64,000 nucleotides of DNA from Neobacillus driksii (GTDB taxonomy: Bacteria; Bacillota; Bacilli; Bacillales; Cytobacillaceae), in assembly GCF_013409995.1 (NCBI RefSeq), contig NZ_JACCBX010000016.1, positions 83,058 to 147,057 of the forward strand. The letters are read 5' to 3'. This document shows, one piece after another, positions 14,495-23,267 of the stretch (within the stretch, counting starts at the first letter, position 1; each line of letters begins with the position of its first letter). The notes under the pieces were generated by a model that worked only from the letters and a program-made list of their open reading frames with translations, was not told the origin of the DNA and made no database searches. The position numbers and the translations under genes were made by a program.

Positions 14495-15922
14495 TTATCG
14501 TTTGCTTAATTCCTGATTCAATAATTGATTTACTACTTGTGGGTTTGCTTGTCCCTTTGTTGCCTTCATTAGCTGCCCAACGAGGAAACCAACTGCCTTA
14601 TTTTTACCATTTTTAAAATCTTCAACGGATTGAGGATTTGCATCGAGAACTTCAGAAATGATTTTCAACAGTGTTCCTTCATCTGAAATTTGTACGAGCC
14701 CTTTTTCCTTTACAATTTTCTCAGCATCGCCGCCGTTTTCAATCAACTCTTTGAAAACCGTCTTTGCAATTTTGGAAGAAATCGTTCCGTTTTCGATAAG
14801 CTTAATCATACTAGCTAATCCTTCAGGTGTTAAAGCGATTTGATGAAGTTCTTTCCCCTCAGCATTCAGGTAAGCAGAAACATCACCCATAATCCAGTTG
14901 GAAGCCAATTTCGCCTCTGCTCCTGCAGCTACTGTACCTTCAAAGAAATCAGCCATTTCTTTCGTTACAGTTAGTACCTTGGCGTCATAGACAGGTAATC
15001 CCAGCTCCTCCACATAGCGCTTTTGACGCTGATCTGGGAGCTCCGGAATTTCAGCCGCAATTCTTGCTTTCCATTCCTCATCAATAAAGATATCGAGTAA
15101 GTCTGGCTCCGGGAAGTAACGATAATCATCCGATCCCTCTTTTACACGCATAAGTAAGGTAGCGCCTGTCGCTTCATCAAATCGGCGTGTCTCTTGATCG
15201 ATTTTTCCGCCGTTAGAGACAACTTCACGCTGTCTTTTCTCTTCAAATTCGAGCCCTTTTCGGACAAAATTGAAAGAGTTTAAGTTCTTCAATTCTGTCT
15301 TGGTTCCAAACTCTTCTTGTCCAACCGGACGAATAGATATATTGGCATCACATCGAAGCGAGCCTTCTTCCATCTTACAATCTGATACTCCAGTATATTG
15401 GATAATCGACTTTAATTTTTCAAGATACGCATTGGCCTCATCAGGTGTACGGATATCCGGTTCTGATACAATTTCCACAAGCGGTGTTCCCTGGCGGTTA
15501 TAATCCACTAATGAATAACCACTACCGTGACTGAGTTTCCCTGCATCTTCTTCTAAATGAATCCTTGTGATTCCAATTCGTTTTGTATAGCCGTTTACTT
15601 CAATTTCAATCCAGCCATGCTCCCCAATTGGCTTATCAAATTGAGAAATCTGATACGCCTTCGGATTATCTGGATAAAAATAGTTCTTACGGTCAAATTT
15701 CGTATGAGTGGCTACCTGGCAATTCAAAGCCATTGCTGCCTTCATTCCGAATTCCACTGCTTTTTTATTCAGGACCGGCAGTACACCGGGATAACCAAGG
15801 TCAATTACACTTGTATTTGTATTTGGCTCTGCACCAAAATGGTTTGGGCTTGCCGAAAAGATTTTCGAATCCGTTTTTAACTCAACATGAACTTCTAGAC
15901 CAATCACTGTTTCAAACTCCAT
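14495..15922 (-). CDS. gatB: Asp-tRNA(Asn)/Glu-tRNA(Gln) amidotransferase subunit B
   Basis: Subunit of GatCAB, which converts misacylated Glu-tRNA(Gln) (and Asp-tRNA(Asn)) to the correct amide form. The product has the GatB signature region (MEFETVIGLEVHVELKT, then FDRKNYFYPDNPKAYQISQ with tRNA- and ATP-binding residues) and the C-terminal YqeY-like helical tail ending GFLVGQLMKATKGQANPQVV. The chosen ATG gives 475 residues, about the length of B. subtilis GatB. It is preferred over GTG 9 bases upstream because GGGGGTG then has proper spacing. It follows gatA after 12 bp. Confidence 0.96.
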   Translation of the reverse strand: MEFETVIGLEVHVELKTDSKIFSASPNHFGAEPNTNTSVIDLGYPGVLPVLNKKAVEFGMKAAMALNCQVATHTKFDRKNYFYPDNPKAYQISQFDKPIGEHGWIEIEVNGYTKRIGITRIHLEEDAGKLSHGSGYSLVDYNRQGTPLVEIVSEPDIRTPDEANAYLEKLKSIIQYTGVSDCKMEEGSLRCDANISIRPVGQEEFGTKTELKNLNSFNFVRKGLEFEEKRQREVVSNGGKIDQETRRFDEATGATLLMRVKEGSDDYRYFPEPDLLDIFIDEEWKARIAAEIPELPDQRQKRYVEELGLPVYDAKVLTVTKEMADFFEGTVAAGAEAKLASNWIMGDVSAYLNAEGKELHQIALTPEGLASMIKLIENGTISSKIAKTVFKELIENGGDAEKIVKEKGLVQISDEGTLLKIISEVLDANPQSVEDFKNGKNKAVGFLVGQLMKATKGQANPQVVNQLLNQELSKR

Positions 15923-15934
15923 TTTCTTCACCCC

Positions 15935-17392
15935 CTATAGTCCTGGCTTTTGTTTATGATAATCTGTTGCTTGTTCAAATGCATGTGCGACACGGTAAAT
16001 GGTCTTTTCATCAAAATGCTTGCCGATGATTTGTAAACCTAGCGGCAATCCGTTATCAAATCCACAAGGGACAGAGATTCCTGGTACCCCTGCTAGATTA
16101 ACGGGAATTGTCAAAATATCATTCACGTACATTGTTAATGGGTCATCGATATTTTCACCAATTTTAAACGCAGGCGTCGGAGTTGTTGGACCAATGATGA
16201 CATCATATTTTTCAAAAACATCTTCGAAGTCCTTTTTAATTAAGGTACGGACTTGCTGTGCTTTTTTATAATAGGCATCGTAATAACCTGAACTCAATGC
16301 AAAGGTACCGAGCATGATACGGCGTTTTACCTCATCACCAAAACCTTCCGCTCTTGATTTTTTATATAAATCAAGTAAATTATCGGCATTCGGTGTCCTA
16401 TAGCCATAGCGGACGCCGTCAAAGCGGGCTAGATTTGCCGACGCTTCCGAAGAAGACAGCAAATAATAGGCTGCTAATGCATACTTAGAATGCGGCAAGG
16501 AAACCTCTTCCCAAACTGCTCCTTGTTTTTCAAGCACCTTTAAAGCATCCAGCACCGACTGGCGAACCGTTTCAGTAACACCCTCGCCTAGATACTCTTT
16601 AGGTACAGCAATTTTCAACCCTTTTACATCACCAGTTAATGCAGACACGAAATTCGGTACATCAACATTGGCTGATGTGGAATCCATTGGATCTAATCCG
16701 GATATAGCTTGGAGGAGATAGGCATTATCTTCAATTGTTCTGGTAATAGGACCGATTTGATCAAGGGAAGATGCAAATGCAACTAACCCGAAGCGGGATA
16801 CACGTCCGTAGGTCGGCTTTAATCCTACTACTCCGCAAAATGCAGCTGGCTGTCGGATAGATCCCCCTGTATCGGAACCTAATGAAAATAGCACCTCACC
16901 TGCAGCCACCGAAGCAGCAGAACCGCCTGAAGAACCGCCTGGTACTCTATCAAGATCCCAGGGATTGCGCGTCTTTTGGTAGTGTGAATTTTCATTTGAA
17001 GAGCCCATCGCAAACTCATCCATATTTAACTTTCCAATCGTTACTGTTTCTTGCTGCTGCAGCTTTTGAACTACGGTAGCATCGTAGATGGGATTAAAAT
17101 TTTCAAGAATTTTACTAGCACATGTTGTCCGAAGTCCTTTTGTGACAATATTGTCTTTAATGCCGATTGGCATTCCAAATAACAAGTTACTTGCGGGATT
17201 GGCGTTAAGCTTCACATCCAGTGAATTTGCTGTTTGTCTCGCCTTCTCTTCGTCCAATGTTAGAAAAGCTTGTACCTTGCCATCCACCTGAGCAATACGT
17301 TTATACGACTCATCAACGAGATCTGCCACTTTTAGTTCTTTTTTATGTAAAAGTTCATGTAGATCTGAAACTTTATAATCAAATAAGCTCAC
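15935..17392 (-). CDS. gatA: Asp-tRNA(Asn)/Glu-tRNA(Gln) amidotransferase subunit A
   Basis: The glutaminase/amidase subunit of GatCAB; it releases ammonia from glutamine for transamidation. The amidase signature is clear, with the Ser-cisSer-Lys triad in IGIKDNI (Lys, near residue 78) and PGGSSGGSAASVAAGEV (serines) plus GSDTGGSIRQPAAFCG. I choose GTG at 17392 (VSLFDYKVSDLHELL), which has AGGAGGAAA upstream and gives 485 residues, as in B. subtilis. A longer frame to 17458 would run through gatC. The gene follows gatC by 10 bp. Confidence 0.96.
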   Translation of the reverse strand: MSLFDYKVSDLHELLHKKELKVADLVDESYKRIAQVDGKVQAFLTLDEEKARQTANSLDVKLNANPASNLLFGMPIGIKDNIVTKGLRTTCASKILENFNPIYDATVVQKLQQQETVTIGKLNMDEFAMGSSNENSHYQKTRNPWDLDRVPGGSSGGSAASVAAGEVLFSLGSDTGGSIRQPAAFCGVVGLKPTYGRVSRFGLVAFASSLDQIGPITRTIEDNAYLLQAISGLDPMDSTSANVDVPNFVSALTGDVKGLKIAVPKEYLGEGVTETVRQSVLDALKVLEKQGAVWEEVSLPHSKYALAAYYLLSSSEASANLARFDGVRYGYRTPNADNLLDLYKKSRAEGFGDEVKRRIMLGTFALSSGYYDAYYKKAQQVRTLIKKDFEDVFEKYDVIIGPTTPTPAFKIGENIDDPLTMYVNDILTIPVNLAGVPGISVPCGFDNGLPLGLQIIGKHFDEKTIYRVAHAFEQATDYHKQKPGL

Positions 17393-17402
17393 GTTTTCCT
17401 CC

Positions 17403-17696
17403 TTACTCCCCGATAATTGCAGGAACTTTAATTTGTCCATCCTGATGATCAGGTGCATTTTTTAATACTTCTTCACGTGGCAATCCCTTTTCCTTACTGT
17501 CCTCTCGGAATACATTTTTCATATCGAGTACATGATAAGTCGGTTCAACATTTGTCGTATCCAGTTCATTCAACTGTTCTGCAAATGTAATAATGGCGTC
17601 CAGTTGCTTTGTGAAGATTTCAGCTTCTTCCTCTGATATTTCTAACCTCGCTAGGTTAGCGACATGCTTAACCTGCTCGTTTGAGATTCGTGTCAT
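17403..17696 (-). CDS. gatC: Asp-tRNA(Asn)/Glu-tRNA(Gln) amidotransferase subunit C
   Basis: Small subunit that stabilises GatA and GatB. The 97-residue product starts MTRISNEQVKHVANLARLEI and ends with GatC features MKNVFREDS and NAPDHQDGQIKVPAIIGE. The ATG at 17696 lies 10 bases after GGAGG; an in-frame TTG 9 bases earlier is too close to that site. It is the first gene of gatCAB. Confidence 0.95.
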   Translation of the reverse strand: MTRISNEQVKHVANLARLEISEEEAEIFTKQLDAIITFAEQLNELDTTNVEPTYHVLDMKNVFREDSKEKGLPREEVLKNAPDHQDGQIKVPAIIGE

Positions 17697-17742
17697 TTTT
17701 TTCAATCCTCCAATCCCTTATGTCTTAGTTAATTTACTATTG

Positions 17743-17772
17743 ATAATACCAGACTTTTCCGCTTCACCGCAA
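17743..17772 (-). promoter_or_regulatory. Promoter of the gatCAB operon
   Basis: On the minus strand TTGCGG (17767-17772) and TATTAT (17743-17748) are separated by 18 bp, about 47 bp before the gatC start codon. Confidence 0.5.
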
Positions 17773-17824
17773 TGATTCCCTCATCAGTATTGGCATATTA
17801 CGTTCTTTTTAGATTGGTAGCCAC

Positions 17825-17852
17825 AAAAAAAAGGAGCATTTTGCTCCCTTCC
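17825..17852 (-). terminator. Intrinsic terminator of the lipoprotein gene
   Basis: GGGAGCAAAATGCTCC followed by eight T on the minus strand, 11 bp after the stop codon. Confidence 0.8.
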
Positions 17853-17863
17853 TATGTATTCGT

Positions 17864-18409
17864 CTATTGTTGAGGAATAACCTCGCCATTACCATTTAAG
17901 GCTCTAACCTGCGGGCGGAAGCCTATTCCTACATAATAGCGTTTCCCAGCTTTCTTCATTATCTTAGCTTTTTTATAATCCTCAGTATCCTGATCGGCTA
18001 TTTCAATGGCAGTGATATTCTCACTTTTGATTTCTCCAAACACAACATAAATATCTTTAAGGACATTTCCTTTATCGTCATACTTGGTATAATTTTCATG
18101 GTAAATGGAATAGGTTTCGCTCTCTGCATGTTCCCAGCCATTTGGACCATCATTTTTCCATCCCTCTTCATCATTCCCTTCGAAGAAAGAGACACCCAGA
18201 ACCGGCTCTTTTATATGTCTTACTTCTTTTCCTTCTGCCTTCGTAGTGTAAAGTACGATTGTGATTCCATCACTTTTTGTCTTGTACAAAACCTCTTGAA
18301 CTTCAAATGGAATCGTTTCAGCAATCGCTTTTTCTAGTGTAGGATATTCGCACCCCGTAAGCGTAAGCATTAAAACAACCGCGATAAAAAGAAATTTACA
18401 TTTTCTCAT
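17864..18409 (-). CDS. Putative lipoprotein of unknown function
   Basis: The 181-residue protein has a lipoprotein signal peptide (RKCKFLFIAVVLMLTLTGC, lipobox LTGC with Cys at residue 20). The mature part has no motif I can name. It contains an acidic-aromatic central stretch (EGNDEEGWKNDGPNGWEHAE) and a C-terminal GFRPQVRALNGNGEVIPQQ. The gene has its own ribosome site (GGAGGAGAG) and terminator and appears monocistronic. It should sit on the outer face of the cell membrane. Confidence 0.75.
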   Translation of the reverse strand: MRKCKFLFIAVVLMLTLTGCEYPTLEKAIAETIPFEVQEVLYKTKSDGITIVLYTTKAEGKEVRHIKEPVLGVSFFEGNDEEGWKNDGPNGWEHAESETYSIYHENYTKYDDKGNVLKDIYVVFGEIKSENITAIEIADQDTEDYKKAKIMKKAGKRYYVGIGFRPQVRALNGNGEVIPQQ

Positions 18410-18650
18410 AATTCTCTCCTCCTAGATTTTGGCCAGATGTTATGTTAGTAATCTAGTAATCTCTAGTAAAAAGTAATAGGGAATAGAAACCCCCACCTTC
18501 TTACCTGACCATTTTTCTTTTCGTGCCCATTATGAGTTTTACTGTCCTCCTTAAATGGTAATCTACTTATAAATAATAATATTCTAATTGTTTATATAAT
18601 TCCAGTTATATCCATTTTTAGGTCGTTATACCTCCTCCTATTAACCCAAT

Positions 18651-18682
18651 AAAAAATACAAGCAGTCTAATCGACTGCTTGG
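18651..18682 (-). terminator. Intrinsic terminator of the yueI-like gene
   Basis: AAGCAGTCGATTAGACTGCTT on the minus strand forms an 8-9-bp stem followed by a T-rich tract. Confidence 0.8.
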
Positions 18683-18693
18683 TTGTTTGCCTA

Positions 18694-19125
18694 TCATCGT
18701 TTAAATAATTTCGCAAAAAGTCCTTTGCTTTTTGGGGGTTCAGGCGGGCTGATTTCTTTTTGAGTGATATAAATCTCTTCCTTATCGATTGCATGGTCCA
18801 TCGCCAGCAATAGGCCGATATCAGTGTCGCGTTCCTTATTGGTTACAATTTTATGCTCAATCTTGTGTTTGGCAGCCAGCTTTACATATTTGGATAGAGC
18901 TGTGTATTCGATATTTCCATTCAATAAGAGATTGGCCTGAGGATTTTTTTTCATTTCCCTCTCCACTTGAGGGTAAATCGTTGTTTCCATCACTTGGTTT
19001 TTCTTAAGAGCAAGAATAATTCGTTCCCGTAAAGTTCCTAAAAATTGCCGTCTTTCATCTGGCTTCGTTTCCAAAGCGCCATGAATTCCCTGTTGAAGGA
19101 CATCCTCCACACTCTGCTTTTTCAA
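18694..19125 (-). CDS. yueI: YueI family protein (DUF1694)
   Basis: The 143-residue soluble protein matches Bacillus YueI: VEDVLQQGIHGALETKPDERRQFLGTLRERI at the N-terminus, and a beta-alpha core with TDIGLLLAMDHAIDKEEIYI resembling the pyruvyl/ribosomal L7Ae-like fold of DUF1694. The function is unknown. The start is TTG at 19125, 10 bases after GGAG; there is no ATG nearby. The 284-bp stretch between it and the lipoprotein gene holds its terminator and that gene's promoter region, and I see nothing else there. Confidence 0.82.
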   Translation of the reverse strand: MKKQSVEDVLQQGIHGALETKPDERRQFLGTLRERIILALKKNQVMETTIYPQVEREMKKNPQANLLLNGNIEYTALSKYVKLAAKHKIEHKIVTNKERDTDIGLLLAMDHAIDKEEIYITQKEISPPEPPKSKGLFAKLFKR

Positions 19126-19214
19126 AAAAGATCAACTCCATTAAAAGGGCTACTATTATGTATGATAATACCCTAAAAAGTGTTCATTTCCAAAAAAGCA
19201 TGTTTGTTGTGGTT

Positions 19215-19826
19215 ATCCGAGGGTGTTTCTTGCTATCCGCAAGTATTTCTCGTCATCCGCAAGTATTCTCCGCCATCCGCAAGTATTTTCTGCCATCCGC
19301 AAGTGTTTTCCGCTATCCGCAAGTATTCTCCGCCATCGCGCAAGTATTTTCCGCCATCCGCAAGTATTTTCCGCCATCCGCAAGTATTTTCCGCTATCCG
19401 CAAGTATTTTCCGCTATCGGCAAGTGTTTTCCGCTATCCGCAAGTATTTTCTGCCATCCGCAAGTATTTTCCGCCATCCGCAAGTATTTTCCGCTATCCG
19501 CAAGTATTTTCCGCTATCCGCAAGTATTTTCTGCCATCCGCAAGTATTTTCTGCTATCGGCAAGTGTTTTCCGCTATCCGCAAGTATTTTCTGCCATCCG
19601 CAAGTATTTTCCGCCATCCGCAAGTATTTTCCACCATCCGCAAGTATTTTCCGCTATCCGCAAGTATTTTCCGCTATCCGCAAATATTTTCTGCCATCCG
19701 CAAGTATTCTCCGCTATCCGCAAGTATTCTCCGCTATCCGCAAGTATTCTCCGCTATCCGCAAGTATTCTCCGCCATCCGCAAGTATTTTCCGCCATCCG
19801 CAAGTATTTTCCGCCATCCGCAAGTG
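19215..19826. repeat. Tandem array B: about 30 copies of a 20-bp repeat
   Basis: The unit ATCCGCAAGTATTTTCCGCT repeats head to tail from 19235 to 19826, with a degenerate copy at 19215 and one 21-bp unit near 19336. Copies differ mainly by transitions at four or five positions (CCGC/CTGC, TAT/CAT, TTTT/TTCT, CCG/CGG). Because 20 is not a multiple of 3 and the unit has no stop codon in any forward frame, all three forward frames stay open for over 200 codons. This is a property of the repeat, not evidence for a protein. It lies between the aceA terminator and the start of yueI. Confidence 0.95.
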
Positions 19827-19834
19827 CACTACCT

Positions 19835-19874
19835 AAAAAACAAGAAGCCCCCTCTCCAATCGGAGAAAGGGGTT
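19835..19874 (-). terminator. Intrinsic terminator of the aceBA operon
   Basis: On the minus strand CCCCTTTCTCC pairs with GGAGAGGGGG around GATT and is followed by CTTCTTGTTTTTT, 13 bp after the aceA stop codon. Confidence 0.85.
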
Positions 19875-19886
19875 CATACCATTCTA

Positions 19887-21164
19887 TTATTTTGTAAACT
19901 GTTCTTCCTCTGTTGATCCTTTTAATGCGGTTGTGGAGGATGTTCCGCCTGTAATCACCATGGACACTTGGTCAAAGTAGCCTGTTCCTACTTCACGCTG
20001 GTGTCTTGTTGCTGTGTAGCCGTATTGCTCGCTGTCGAACTCAGCTTGCTGTAATTCGGAGTATGCCGCCATACCGCGCTCTTTGTAGCCGCGTGCTAGT
20101 TCAAACATACTGTGATTCAGGGCATGGAAGCCTGCAAGTGTAACGAATTGGAATTTGTAGCCCATTTTTCCAAGCTCTTGCTGGAATTTGGCAATGGTAT
20201 CTTGGTCGAGTTTCTTCTTCCAGTTGAAGGAAGGCGAGCAGTTGTAAGCAAGCATTTTTCCAGGGAACTTCTCATGAATCGCTTCAGCAAAACGTCTTGC
20301 CTCTTCAATGTTTGGCTCAGATGTTTCACACCAGATTAAATCTGCATATGGTGCATATGCTAAACCGCGGGCAATCGCCTGATCAAGTCCTGCCTTGGTC
20401 CGGAAAAAGCCTTCAGCAGTGCGCTCACCTGTAATGAACGGTGCGTCGTTCATATCAATATCACTTGTAATCAAATCAGCAGCATTTGCGTCAGTACGGG
20501 CAACTAATACAGTTGGAACTCCCATTACATCAGCAGCTAAACGAGCCGCAATTAGGTTACGAACCGCTGTTTGTGTTGGCAGTAAGACTTTACCTCCCAA
20601 ATGACCACACTTTTTCTCAGAAGAAAGCTGATCCTCAAAGTGAACACCTGCTGCTCCTGCCTCAATCATACCCTTCATTAACTCGAAACAGTTTAACTGA
20701 CCACCGAAGCCTGCCTCTGCATCCGCAACAATCGGAACAAACCAGTCGATAGAATTATCGCCTTCTGAATGGGTGATCTGATCAGCACGTTGTAATGCTT
20801 GATTGATTCGTTTTACTACACTCGGCACGCTGTTTGCTGGATATAAGCTTTGGTCTGGATACATATGACCAGATAGGTTGGCATCCGCTGCAACCTGCCA
20901 TCCGCTTAGGTAAATGGCTTTTAATCCTGCTTTAACCTGCTGAACTGCTTGATTTCCTGTTAGTGCTCCTAAAGCATTAATGTATTCTTCTTCATTCATT
21001 TGCTTCCAAAGTTTCTCTGCTCCACGTCTAGCCAATGTATGCTCGATATCAAGTGACCCACGAAGCTTGATAACATCCTCAGCCGTATAAGGTCTAGTAA
21101 TTCCATTCCAGCGTTTATCCATTTCCCAGTTTTCTTGTAATGCCTTCGCTCTTGAATTTGTCAT
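19887..21164 (-). CDS. aceA: Isocitrate lyase
   Basis: Cleaves isocitrate to succinate and glyoxylate, the first step of the glyoxylate shunt. The 425-residue product has the catalytic KKCGH loop at residues 184-188 (the nucleophilic base is C186) and the metal/substrate motifs FVPIVADAEAGFGG, EDQLSSEKKCGHLGGKVLLP and ARTDANAADLITSD. The length suits the short bacterial type. It follows malate synthase after 33 bp and the pair is probably one operon. It is expected to be induced on acetate or fatty acids; the control site is likely in front of aceB. Confidence 0.97.
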   Translation of the reverse strand: MTNSRAKALQENWEMDKRWNGITRPYTAEDVIKLRGSLDIEHTLARRGAEKLWKQMNEEEYINALGALTGNQAVQQVKAGLKAIYLSGWQVAADANLSGHMYPDQSLYPANSVPSVVKRINQALQRADQITHSEGDNSIDWFVPIVADAEAGFGGQLNCFELMKGMIEAGAAGVHFEDQLSSEKKCGHLGGKVLLPTQTAVRNLIAARLAADVMGVPTVLVARTDANAADLITSDIDMNDAPFITGERTAEGFFRTKAGLDQAIARGLAYAPYADLIWCETSEPNIEEARRFAEAIHEKFPGKMLAYNCSPSFNWKKKLDQDTIAKFQQELGKMGYKFQFVTLAGFHALNHSMFELARGYKERGMAAYSELQQAEFDSEQYGYTATRHQREVGTGYFDQVSMVITGGTSSTTALKGSTEEEQFTK

Positions 21165-21197
21165 TTTAAATTCCTCCTATTAATCTATTAAAATTTT

Positions 21198-22790
21198 TCA
21201 TAAAAGCTTATATCCAGGTAATGTTAAAAACTCTACAAATTCATCATTTATAATCAAGCTGTCAAATAGCTTAACTGCTTCCGTAAAACATCCAGTTTTA
21301 TAGGCTTCAGCGCCAATTTCCTGCATTATTTTTTCTAATTCTTCAGCCTTAAATTGCTCATACATTTCAAACGTTACTTTTCTTCCATCCGCTAACACAC
21401 CCTTTGGATGGCGAATCCACTGCCAAACTTGAGCCCTTGAGATTTCAGCAGTTGCTGCGTCCTCCATTAAGTTGTCAATGGGTGCAGCTCCTCTTCCCGA
21501 TAACCAGGAAGCAATATATTGAATCCCGACATTAATATTAGTGCGGACACCTTCTTCGGTAATCTTACCGCTAGGTGACTCAAGTAAATCACTGGCGGTT
21601 ATCGTAATCTTTTGCTGTTTGGTTGTATGAATCTGGTTCGCCACTGGCATTTCTCTATCAAATACTTCTAACGCAACCGGTACCAGACTTGGGTGCGCTA
21701 CCCATGTACCATCATGACCATCCCGCACTTCTCGCTCTTTATCAGCACGAACCTTCGCAAATGCTTCCTCATTTGCCTGCGGATTATCGCGAATTGGTAT
21801 TTGTGCTGCCATTCCTCCTATCGCTGGTGCCTTCCGGCGATGACAGGTTTGAATAGTAAGCAATGAATAGGAACGCATAAACGGAACCGTCATCGTTACC
21901 TCGGATCGATCTGGCAGAATGATCGTTTCATGGTTACTCAGTTTTTTTAAGTAACTAAAAATATAATCCCATCTGCCGCAGTTCAAGCCTGCTGAGTGCT
22001 CTTTCAATTCGAATAAAATTTCATTCATTTCAAATGCCGCCATTATCGTTTCAATTAAGACTGTGGCTTTAATGGTTCCTTGAGGAATTCCAAACCTGTT
22101 TTGTGCAAAAATAAAGACTTCATTCCACAGCCGCGCCTCTAAATGACTTTCCAGCTTTGGCAGGTAAAAATAAGGACCTGTTTGTCTTGCCAGCAGATTT
22201 TTTACATTGTGGAAAAAGTACATTCCAAAATCAAAGAAGCTACCTGAAATGGGCTTGCCATTAAGCAGCACATGTTTCTCCTCTAAATGAAGTCCACGCG
22301 GTCTTACAAACAGGACGGCCGTTTCCTCATTTAGCACATATCTTTTTCCATTTTGATTTTCATAGGAAATCGTCCGATTTACTGCGTCTCTTAAGTTGAT
22401 TTGTCCTTCGACGATATTTCCCCAGGTGGGTGAAGTGGCATCTTCACAATCTGCCATAAAAACTTTTGCCCCCGAATTTAGAGCGTTGATGACCATCTTT
22501 CTATCGGTAGGTCCGGTAATCTCTACACGGCGATCCTGAAGGTCTTTTGGTAAAGGCGCAATCGTCCAGTCGCCATTACGAATTTTCTTTGTTTCGGGTA
22601 GGAAATCCGGAAGAGATCCATTATTGATTTCCTCTTGGCGCTTTTTCCTGTACTGTAACAGTTCAATTCGCCTTGCTCCAAATTTTTTTTCCAGCTCCTC
22701 AATAAACTTCAGCGCCTCGGGAGTTAAAATCTCATCGTATTGCGATTTGAGAGCTCCAACTACTTCAATACCTGTTGTTTGCGTCGACAT
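21198..22790 (-). CDS. aceB: Malate synthase A
   Basis: Condenses glyoxylate with acetyl-CoA to malate, the second step of the glyoxylate shunt. The 530-residue product is of the A isoform (about 530 residues, not the 720-residue G form). Recognisable blocks are LQDRRVEITGPTDRKMVINALNSG and FMADCEDATSPTW, the catalytic arginine region LFVRPRGLHLEEKHVL, CGRWDYIFSYLKK, and the C-terminal GRGAAPIDNLMEDAATAEISRAQVWQWI. The start has GAGGTG 9 bases upstream. It is the first gene of aceBA. Confidence 0.96.
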   Translation of the reverse strand: MSTQTTGIEVVGALKSQYDEILTPEALKFIEELEKKFGARRIELLQYRKKRQEEINNGSLPDFLPETKKIRNGDWTIAPLPKDLQDRRVEITGPTDRKMVINALNSGAKVFMADCEDATSPTWGNIVEGQINLRDAVNRTISYENQNGKRYVLNEETAVLFVRPRGLHLEEKHVLLNGKPISGSFFDFGMYFFHNVKNLLARQTGPYFYLPKLESHLEARLWNEVFIFAQNRFGIPQGTIKATVLIETIMAAFEMNEILFELKEHSAGLNCGRWDYIFSYLKKLSNHETIILPDRSEVTMTVPFMRSYSLLTIQTCHRRKAPAIGGMAAQIPIRDNPQANEEAFAKVRADKEREVRDGHDGTWVAHPSLVPVALEVFDREMPVANQIHTTKQQKITITASDLLESPSGKITEEGVRTNINVGIQYIASWLSGRGAAPIDNLMEDAATAEISRAQVWQWIRHPKGVLADGRKVTFEMYEQFKAEELEKIMQEIGAEAYKTGCFTEAVKLFDSLIINDEFVEFLTLPGYKLL

Positions 22791-22812
22791 AGACTAGTTC
22801 ACCTCTTTGTTA

Positions 22813-22850
22813 TAATACAGTATATTACTATGTGTTGTATTATATAACAC
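22813..22850. promoter_or_regulatory. Promoter/operator region of aceBA with two palindromes
   Basis: A 19-bp near-perfect palindrome GTGTTGTATTATATAACAC spans 22832-22850 and contains a TATAAT -10 on the minus strand. A second, TAATACAGTATATTA, spans 22813-22827, 5 bp nearer the gene. A regulator bound here would cover the promoter. No cre site is visible. Confidence 0.5.
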
Positions 22851-22998
22851 GATATTTAAAAAAGGAACTAGTTTTCAGAAAATTTTATAAAAATAGGTAA
22901 AATAATACATAATACCTATTTTTCAAAAAAAGGTTGTGTTAAATTTGAATGTTGATTCTCCGCTCCATTATGGAAAGATTCTTTAACTAATCACCGTA

Positions 22999-23185
22999 GT
23001 GACAGGCGGCCTCTGCCTGTCACGTGGCAATTCGAGGACCCTAGGGCGACGATGGGGGCCTTGGATTATCGATACTATCCTGCCCTGATTGTTACCATAA
23101 AAGGAGGAGCCTTGCATTATCGGCACCATCCCGGTCAGGTTGTTACCGAACGTAATTTGGTGACCTTGGATATTCGGGGGTCTTC
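22999..23185. repeat. Array G: degenerate repeats of about 51 bp
   Basis: A CCTTGGATTATCG-like anchor recurs near 23012 (weak), 23061, 23112 and 23166. The two middle copies also share ATCC...TGATTGTTACC-type sequence. At its left end GTGACAGGC (22999-23007) and GCCTGTCAC (23015-23023) form a perfect 9-bp hairpin. A 72-codon minus-strand frame runs through it from a TTG at 23201 without a ribosome site; I treat it as a by-product of the repeat. It lies between the GH15 terminator and the aceB promoter. Confidence 0.5.
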
Positions 23186-23228
23186 GTTCCTTCCGCTCCA
23201 ATCAAAAGCGCAAAATCAACACAGCCTT

Positions 23229-23266
23229 AAAAAAAGAGACTGTTGAAGTTATCAACAGCCTCTTCT
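23229..23266 (-). terminator. Intrinsic terminator of the GH15 gene
   Basis: GAGGCTGTTGAT and ATCAACAGTCTC type arms form an 11-12-bp stem followed by seven T on the minus strand, immediately after the stop codon. Confidence 0.85.
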
Positions 23267-23267
23267 T

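Noticed and set aside
19215..19826. Array B as a CRISPR array or origin iterons
   Set aside because: There are no spacers between 20-bp units and no replication initiator gene or DnaA boxes nearby.
19158..19916. Long open frames (up to 252 codons) through the 20-bp repeat array, in all three forward frames
   Set aside because: A stop-free 20-bp unit opens every forward frame automatically. No frame has a convincing ribosome site and unit variation ignores codon positions.
22983..23201. 72-codon minus-strand frame between aceB and the GH15 gene
   Set aside because: It starts at TTG without a ribosome site, runs through a tandem repeat and shows no known domain. Kept only as a repeat feature and a finding.
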